64,000 bases of DNA, taken from positions 342,896,444-342,960,443 of the forward strand of contig OX336389.2 in assembly GCA_946902985.2 (NCBI GenBank), read 5' to 3'. The notes under the pieces were generated by a model, which was not told where the DNA came from, did no database searches, and saw only the letters and a program-made list of their open reading frames with translations. The translations under genes and the position numbers were made by a program. This stretch comes from Meconema thalassinum (Eukaryota; Arthropoda; Insecta; Orthoptera; Tettigoniidae). Shown here in pieces: positions 57,762-64,000 of the stretch; the stretch's first letter is position 1; each line of letters starts with the position of its first letter.

Positions 57762-59077
57762 CACGACAAAAACTTAAATGCACTAATAACCCAACACTAT
57801 CAATTCAGCTGGCTCCAACTAACACCCGTTTCCTGTGAAACGCTAATCGTAGGTCAATTTTCAGAGCGGCACATAATCAAACTGACCGCAACAAAATGTC
57901 CCTAAATAAGCACAGATGCGGCAATCATTCTACTTCTTATACTACAGCACTCATATCCAGTGTGGCCAACTCAGGTTTTCAAAACATCGCCAAGTAGCAG
58001 CAGTGAAAAGATCTCTACATTCCTATGTTGTAAATAGAGAGAAAGTGGCTTTTAGCCCCTAATGAGTGATTAGATAGTCGCTAAATCCCTCTCTAAACAA
58101 TACTAAATTAAAAAGATAAGTTGTTGCCAGAAATTCGGAAAAGTCGCTATGTCCAGCGACATTGTTGCTAAGTTGCTTATGCTGGTCATATTGACGTAAA
58201 CTTGTCGAAGCAATATTCTTCGAGCATACAAGGCAATATTCGTGCATGGAATTGGCAACTCAAACTAACACTTGGGGCGCTGCGGTCGGTCTGGATAAGT
58301 AGGGTTTAAAATACTCAATAACACGCGTTTGATATGGAACACTTTTTATTTTTCGGTTATAATCAGTAAATGTGGTCTCTAAAGTAATGACAGTGTTATT
58401 TTTTATTGTATATATGTATAACTGTGCGATACACGTGATCTAATTTGTGTGTTCCACTGGATTTTTTGGTGTAATTTGAATATTATCAAGCATCAGTTTT
58501 TATGGTTGATGTAGATCAGCTGATTCAAATTTACACAGGGCTACACTTCGGACATTATTTCGGTACTATTATGCGCAATATAATGTAAATGTCGATCCTG
58601 AGTCAACGCCGAGGACATTCAAATAGAGAAATACGGTACATAAACAAATAAATAACACACCGAAGGTGTGCTACTTTTATCATTCCGAGACTAGCATCCA
58701 CGCAAACCAGACGCCACTGTTCCAAGCTCCGACTTATATCGTGAATTGATGTCAAACTGATGATCCGCCAGCCTTTCCGCCAAGCCTACACCTCGTAATC
58801 GCTAAGTTCTTCGATATTCGAGCTATTCCACTATCAGTCATATAGGCCTAATTTGCCTCCCCGTGGGCACTGTAGAATGAGTGATTCCGTTACCATTCAA
58901 ATATTCAACACCAAACCCACCTTTTAACCATCCAAATCAAGCAATTCCTGTCGCCCCACGAGTTTTAATACAAGTTAAACTCATCCCTTCTCCCTACCAA
59001 GCAGCCAATAATTAATTATTTAATTAATTATTCAAGTAACTTCAATCTTACCAGCGCGCCCATCGTAACAGCTCCTT
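57762..59077. other. GDI 5' leader/promoter region and spacer
   Basis: No TATA box placed with confidence and no upstream exon identified. Short frames here are unsupported. Confidence 0.35.
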
Positions 59078-59302
59078 TTAAACTGAATACCCTTCGCTGG
59101 CTTTACGTCGCAGGTCTTCTGTCTGTCTACCTCGACAAGTGTTAGATCCTTCCCGGGGTGGAAAGGTATTATTATTAGGTATCATCACATTTCGGCTATT
59201 GCTATTTGCATCTTTTGGAAAGTGATGAAAAGGTATATCCGCAGCCCTCTTATACATCGACTTACAGCCGTAAACTGAGCAATACATTTTGCTTTTACTC
59301 AT
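59078..59302 (-). CDS. THAP-type zinc-finger start, likely first exon or fragment
   Basis: Starts at ATG 59302: MSKSKMYCSVYGCKSMYKRA, then IPFHHFPKDANS. C8 and C13 plus the FHHFPKD block are the first half of a THAP DNA-binding domain (C2-CH). The second Cys/His pair and the invariant tryptophan are missing from this frame. The remainder to 59078 does not look like THAP, so the exon probably ends shortly after FPKD (a weak GT lies about 30 bases on) or the gene is broken. It may be a host regulator or a P-element-type remnant. Confidence 0.5.
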   Translation of the reverse strand: MSKSKMYCSVYGCKSMYKRAADIPFHHFPKDANSNSRNVMIPNNNTFPPREGSNTCRGRQTEDLRRKASEGYSV

Positions 59303-60862
59303 TTTTCACTCTATCAACGAGTAAAACTTATTACTTATGTATAAAGACACGAACAATTTACCACGATCTGTTACCAATACAAGAAACCATATACAAACAG
59401 TCACCACGTGACAAATGTACCCTACTTGGTAAGTTTCTCATTTTTACCGCTAGATGTCATATCAGATAGCTGGAGTTGCCAATAAATCAGACAAGAGTAC
59501 GGCGGACTATTTAAAACTTCCATAATAATTCGTAAAAATTATTTTATATTTGTCTTTATCAAATCGTTTATAAGTGAATACAATGATGACAATGATATTT
59601 GCTATTATAAGCTGAACTAAGACCACTCGTTTATAATAATTCGAATTTCGAAAAAAGTCGGGCACCAAAGTGTATGATGATAGTTATCGCGTTCTGTCAG
59701 TTGTTTTGTATGTTGTTTGCACACGCAGGGGCGTAAAACTCGGGAGGGGCATTGGCCTCCGAAGTTTTTCGGTGCAAGACAAACTTTTAACTAGCCTACA
59801 CTATATTAAAAAAATAGGTGTGTGCAACTACAATGCGCAACGATATTTGAGCGTGACAACGTATTCTCGGACTGATTTGTTTAAACTGTCGCTCTCGCGA
59901 AATTTCAGCTTCGTATATTTTGTAATTATGTATTCTGCGGAACGGAAAATTCACAGGCCAAATGAAGAAAAGCCGAGTTGCTCTTCCGGGGAAACTCCAA
60001 ACACAACCACTTTTCTCTCAAGTTTTAACTCAACACGACTCGACTGATTGCTGCTTGCTGTATCTGGGGGTAATAGGCTCGCCCGCTAGCTAGGCTGTAA
60101 CTGGGGTGATAGACTCGTCCCTAGCCAGCTCGTAAACTGTTGCCTCGGTATTTGAATGGAGATTGTTGGAAGAAATGAAAACGTAAAAACCCTTATAGTG
60201 AGCGATATATTGAAGATAGAGATATGCTCTCCCAGACTATTTTGTAGAACATTTCATGCTGAACAATTCTTACACTCATAGTATATAGATATTTGTAACG
60301 GTTTGCCCAGCGTAAGCTTAATGAGCGTACGGACGCCATGTTATTGTATCGACTCTTTCACTGAAATCGTTACTGCTCGGATTCCTTTGATAATAAATAA
60401 ATTATTTTCTACAGAAATCTTCCTCGAGATATCGTTTACAGAATAGTGAAAACCGCATCAAAATACATCCAGACATGTGACATCCAAAAACGATAGTAGC
60501 GACACTCGAGCGCAGCAACAGAGGAGAGAGAGCGTTGCAGCAGAAAGGAGACAAAACGATATCATCACCTTTCACTATAACACTTTTTCACGAACGTCAC
60601 TATATTCCAACAATTTATTTGACGTTGTCACGTCAAAGATAAATGTAAAATAACCAGAAAGTATTCTATAATCCAACCGCCTTCACTAGCCTTGTTTGTG
60701 ACGTAGGAGGAGTTTTCTGCATTCAGTGCTTTCCTTGTGAGGAGCGCGCTTGCCAGCCAGCCAGTGCAGTCACTGCAGTTTTGACTGTTCGAATATACAG
60801 AGTTGCATGCCACCTCATTAAGTTTAACATTATTTCTAACGAAATTGTCAACAGAAGGGGCA
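59303..60862. other. intergenic; possible hAT end at 59726
   Basis: CAGGGGCGTAAAACTCGGG at 59726 resembles a hAT terminal repeat and matches the first bases of the end at 63170 (complement CAGGGGCGTATATAG). The flanks differ, so pairing is unproven. A short frame ending at 60047 (MYSAERKIHRPNEEKPS from about 59931) is unassigned. Confidence 0.4.
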
Positions 60863-60874
60863 TCTGACAACCAA

Positions 60875-61120
60875 ATGCTGTCGACTTCTAAAATTTTCTT
60901 GTCTGTGTGGGAAGAACTATTCTTGTTTGTCGAGTATGGAGCAATAGCGAAATGTTTAGTGTGTTTTAAGATACTTCAACATGTAAAAAAAATCAACCTT
61001 CAGCGTCATTATTCGGCATACCATTCGCTGGAGTACGACACATATGAGGGAGAGGGACGTACAAATACTGTAAAAACTGTATTTCGCCGTGCAGTATTAT
61101 TATTCTGTATGTGTGTTTAG
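60875..61120 (+). pseudogene. zinc-finger N-terminus of a hAT-type/GTF2I-repeat-like protein
   Basis: 81 codons: WEELFLFVEYGAIAKCLVCF, then NLQRHYSAYHSLEYDTYEGEGR. The C-x2-C ... H-x4/5-H pattern, aromatic start and YDTY word match N-terminal fingers of hAT-derived ZBED/GTF2IRD2-like proteins. The frame ends in unrelated residues at 61120. The downstream catalytic domain is missing here; a hAT C-terminus occurs at 62880. Confidence 0.55.
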
Positions 61121-61589
61121 AAGGTGATTTATCAACAAACGTTTACTTGTATATTATTATTTAACATGAAACCAATGGGCATTTCACATATGTTCTGCCT
61201 GCGTTTAATAGCATAACAGCATTCATTATTCAATTTAAGCAAATTTTTATTTAAGTACCGTAATAAATATATATTATTAATAAGTAATAAATGTTTAAAC
61301 TCTATAGGTTAACAGAGCAAAATATACCTTTTATAATGTGGAAGTATTACTAGACATATAAAGAATACTGCTCACGCATAGTTGAGTGGAGTCCCCCACT
61401 GCTAGACATGTTTGCTATCCCTTCCAACGCCCCTACATTCCTCTTTTCACGTTCCGTTGGAGAAACGGAGCACGGATTCTCCAGCCGGTGACGTCACAGA
61501 GCACTGTGCTAGCAGGAGACGGCTATAAACGATTTAATACTATGTTAGGTGGAAACGGAAAAGCCATTTTGCCTTGCTTAATCGTATAC
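61121..61589. other. intergenic, nothing recognised
   Basis: Contains a GC-richer patch at 61395-61540 with TGACGTCA (CRE-like) near 61489; no gene assigned. Confidence 0.35.
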
Positions 61590-62395
61590 TTATACTTATA
61601 TACTTATTTTGCTTATTTCCATTCATACTTAAGATATGGGATCATATTTTGGGGTATGTCGCCAGATGTACTAAGCAAGTTTAGGATACAAAAGAGGGCG
61701 ATTAAAATTATGGCAAATGTAAACTCTAGAGAATCATGTAGACCTCTGTTTAAAGATTTAAATATTCTCCCACTGCCCTGCATATATATCTTTGAAAGTA
61801 TTTTTTTTTTTTTAAGAATTTAATGAATAAAGATGTTTTTCTTAAAACAAACAATGATGTTCATAGGCATAACACAAGACAAAATCAAAACATTCATATT
61901 TCACACACACACACAAGCATATATCAAAAAGGAACGTTTCACACTGGAGTTCAATTATACAATAAACTACCCCAGTATATAAAACTGGCCCCAAAAATAA
62001 AAATCTTTGATAGAATGTTGAAAGCTTATCTGCAGTGCCATTGTTTTTACTCAGTAGTTGAATATCTTAGCGTATAGGAGCGATGAAATCTATAATTATA
62101 TTTTACTTTTTTAATTTAATTGTAATACCTAGCTGTAAGTTGTTGTATTTATAGAATTAAGTTTTCATATTATGATAATAGAGTGAGGTGTAAATAGTTG
62201 TGCAATAAGATTGTATCTATTAAGATTTGCTATTATAATAAGTTCAATAGTTATAATATTAGTAATATATACCTGTTAGTTCTTTTATTTTACAGATGTA
62301 AATTCTGACATGTCCTATATCAAAAATGTATTGAATGCATGTATTTGATCAAATGGAATTAATAAAAATCTATCTATCTATCTATCTATCTATTT
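61590..62395 (+). mobile_element. 3' end of a CR1/Jockey-group LINE (LINE-E)
   Basis: The frame to 61823 reads YGIIFWGMSP...FRIQKRAIKIM...LFKDLNILPLPCIYIFES, and 61823-62077 reads HRHNTRQNQNIH...GVQLYNKLPQYIK, the standard C-terminal block of CR1/Jockey-group RTs. A frameshift at a T-run near 61802 separates them. It ends with AATAAAAATC and (TATC)n at 62370-62392, a typical microsatellite-like LINE tail. 5' truncated. Confidence 0.85.
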
Positions 62396-62859
62396 TTTAT
62401 TCAACCGAACAAACAGTCTGTTTTTGCCCCCTCTCCCGTTTCCCGGCAAGGCGCTAACTAAGCCGAGAGCCAAGAGGCATTGAGCTTTGTCCCCTTATCA
62501 CGACGATCCGAAAAGGTACGGTACAGTTTTGAACTATAATTCCTGATCCCTGGTTTAAAAATGAGGTAAGGTACTAGGGCACACAAAATCATTACTCCTG
62601 CCCGGAAACAATAGTACACGCGTCGGTTTATGAAATAAACAAGGTTAAATAACACTCTTCCTTCGTGCATCTCGCGTTTTAAGCACACGCTACGCATGCG
62701 CCCTGCGTTGCGCCGACAAGGTTCAAAAAGCAATGATGGACGTGATGTTAGATGTTTGACATTTGGTGCTACGCTTGTGCCATGTTTACCCAAATCGATG
62801 GAGCCGCAGCATTTCATCAGTTTCTGTCTAAACTTGGTTGATTACTTCGTTTAAATTTG
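62396..62859. other. intergenic, nothing recognised
   Basis: Moderate GC; no assigned feature. Confidence 0.35.
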
Positions 62860-63170
62860 TAAAATTTGTACTTTGTCACTGTGATGACTCTGCATCTGCT
62901 CGTTGTACCTGCTTCAAGCTGTTCTGCAGAGAGAAGTTTTTCGGTGATGAGAAGGGTTAAAGACCACCTCTGATCTAAGATGGGACAAATTAGACGGAAC
63001 ACAGAATCAAACATAAAAAAAACACAATAAATTGGATGGAAAAGTGATGCCAAGTTTCCTGGGGAGGAACCCTGGATCCCCATTCCTTTGGGGGCCATTT
63101 CATGCCACCAACCTTCCGGTTGCTCTCCCCGCCGCTCACACACACAAAACAAGCTCTATATACGCCCCTG
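62860..63170 (+). pseudogene. hAT transposase C-terminal relic and right TIR
   Basis: The plus frame near 62885-63000 reads LLVVPASSCSAERSFSVMRR then VKDHL-stop-SKMGQIR, the hAT dimerisation signature (SSCSAERSFS...LRS.MGQ.RL). The right end TATATACGCCCCTG at 63170 is a hAT-like terminus (complement CAGGGGCGTATATA). It could pair with the zinc-finger fragment at 60875 and the CAGGGGCG at 59726, but the flanking octamers differ. Confidence 0.7.
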
Positions 63171-63256
63171 GGGATAGTCAGTGTCCGGGTCTTTAGCTCT
63201 GCGTTGACAATTGTTTTATGTTTTTAACTCATATTCTGATGTAATTTGTATTTTAA

Positions 63257-63998
63257 CCCTTATAGTACCAGGGGATGATATATCGGCCAAGGGCGCCTCT
63301 GCTAAAAAAAAATGCCACGGGCCGGTCTATCGGCCCTGTTTTTGTAAATGTGTTATTATTGCTACTTCTAGCCAAGCAGTGCTATCAGTGTTATAACCAA
63401 GACAATGTAGGAATTATTCTCTCTCTGGATATCGATATGTTTGTGTTCCGTGAATAACTGGATTCATAATAAGTATTCTTTGAACAAGCTGTAGTCAGCT
63501 GATTACCCGCACGTGTGATCTTTTGAAACTATGTTTGTTTAAATTCTTACTCGGAGCTAATTGAGATACATGGTGATAAATATGGCTAGTTCTTTGAACG
63601 ACGAGGAAATAAAATGAGGTTTTAACGCTGAGGGAAGAGTGTGAGAGTTTGTTTTCAACTCATAACGACGACTTGAAAAATGTCCATTTCAAATTATATA
63701 TAAAAAAATAAGTTTATTTTAATGAAACAAATGTAACACTCTTATAATTATGCAGCATCTCATCTAAATTAATGTGTTGTTAAGCAGCGTTAGGCCTATA
63801 TTAACATATTATTTCAAGCTTTAATGCCTAAAACGAAAGAAAGTTCTGCCTGTTAGGTAGGCAGCCGCAGTTTATAAATTTGACCCCCCAAAGTTTGCGA
63901 GGAGTTTTAAGCCCCTGTTCAGTGGCGCCTGGTGGGTTTGGGGCCGGAGGGGCGGTCTCAATACTAACCTAACCCGTACATTTCTCTAAAAAAAAAAC
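63257..63998 (+). mobile_element. piggyBac-like left end and transposase start (continues past window)
   Basis: TTAA at 63253-63256 is followed by CCCTTATAGTACC. A frame from ATG 63582, MASSLNDEEIK and then a stop, with SLFSTHNDDLKNVHFKLYIKK in another frame, resembles the piggyBac leader seen at 27345 and 11222. The far end is not in the window. Confidence 0.4.
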
Positions 63999-64000
63999 AC

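Noticed and set aside
58059..58247. Short minus ORF with C-x2-C resembling a zinc finger
   Set aside because: No second ligand pair, no matching family and no splice context; probably chance.

Overview
The window looks like a piece of a large, repeat-rich arthropod genome, most likely an insect. The grounds are split genes with GT/AG introns, an animal Rab GDI, and insect-type transposons (piggyBac, mariner, Tigger/pogo, hAT). It also holds endonuclease-bearing LINEs and tRNA-derived SINEs. The LINE and SINE ends resemble families I associate with polyneopteran insects; that is recollection, not a test. I see no bacterial gene, rRNA or CRISPR array.

Host genes are few. (1) A plus-strand PCNA-associated factor (PCLAF/PAF15-like) exon lies at 8341-8564. 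A phase-compatible last exon lies at 19917-19967, and an 11.4 kb intron between them is packed with mobile elements. (2) A complete, intronless Rab GDP dissociation inhibitor lies on the minus strand at 56433-57761. (3) A THAP-type zinc-finger ORF (59078-59302, minus) and a zinc-finger ORF (60875-61120, plus) may be host or transposon derived.

Almost everything else is nested mobile DNA. 1-7.3 kb: an intact Tigger transposase gene sits inside LINE-A, which sits against LINE-B. 8.8-11.4 kb: a piggyBac-like relic was hit by a Penelope-like inverted-repeat element, itself hit by LINE-B. 11.9-13.9 kb: a piggyBac with perfect TIRs. 14.1-15.1 kb: LINE-B. 15.5-16.6 kb: a TIR element with internal tandem repeats. 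21.2-24.3 kb: full-length LINE-B with a 15-bp target duplication. 24.6-27.9 kb: a long-TIR foldback element containing another piggyBac-like element. 28.0-28.8 kb: a deleted mariner. 30.7-31.9 kb: a DD41D Tc1/mariner element. 32.5-36.7 kb: a decayed LINE split by a 2.5 kb Tc1-type TIR element carrying tRNA-like units and SINEs. 40-44 kb: an element with an 8-bp duplication (hAT-like), split by another TIR transposon. 44.9-46.5 kb: a hAT relic. 49-53 kb: LINE relics. 60-64 kb: hAT, LINE and piggyBac-like pieces.

The strongest non-coding signal is at the 5' end of LINE-B. Both copies that retain the end begin with a fold matching an HDV-like self-cleaving ribozyme, starting exactly at the element boundary, with compensatory base changes between copies. 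The same LINE ends its ORF inside its 3'-terminal TGA repeat. Other unusual items are tRNA-like Pol III units inside a Tc1-type element, a hammerhead-like motif in Penelope-like arms, and PCNA-binding (PIP) motifs in both the Tigger transposase and PCLAF.
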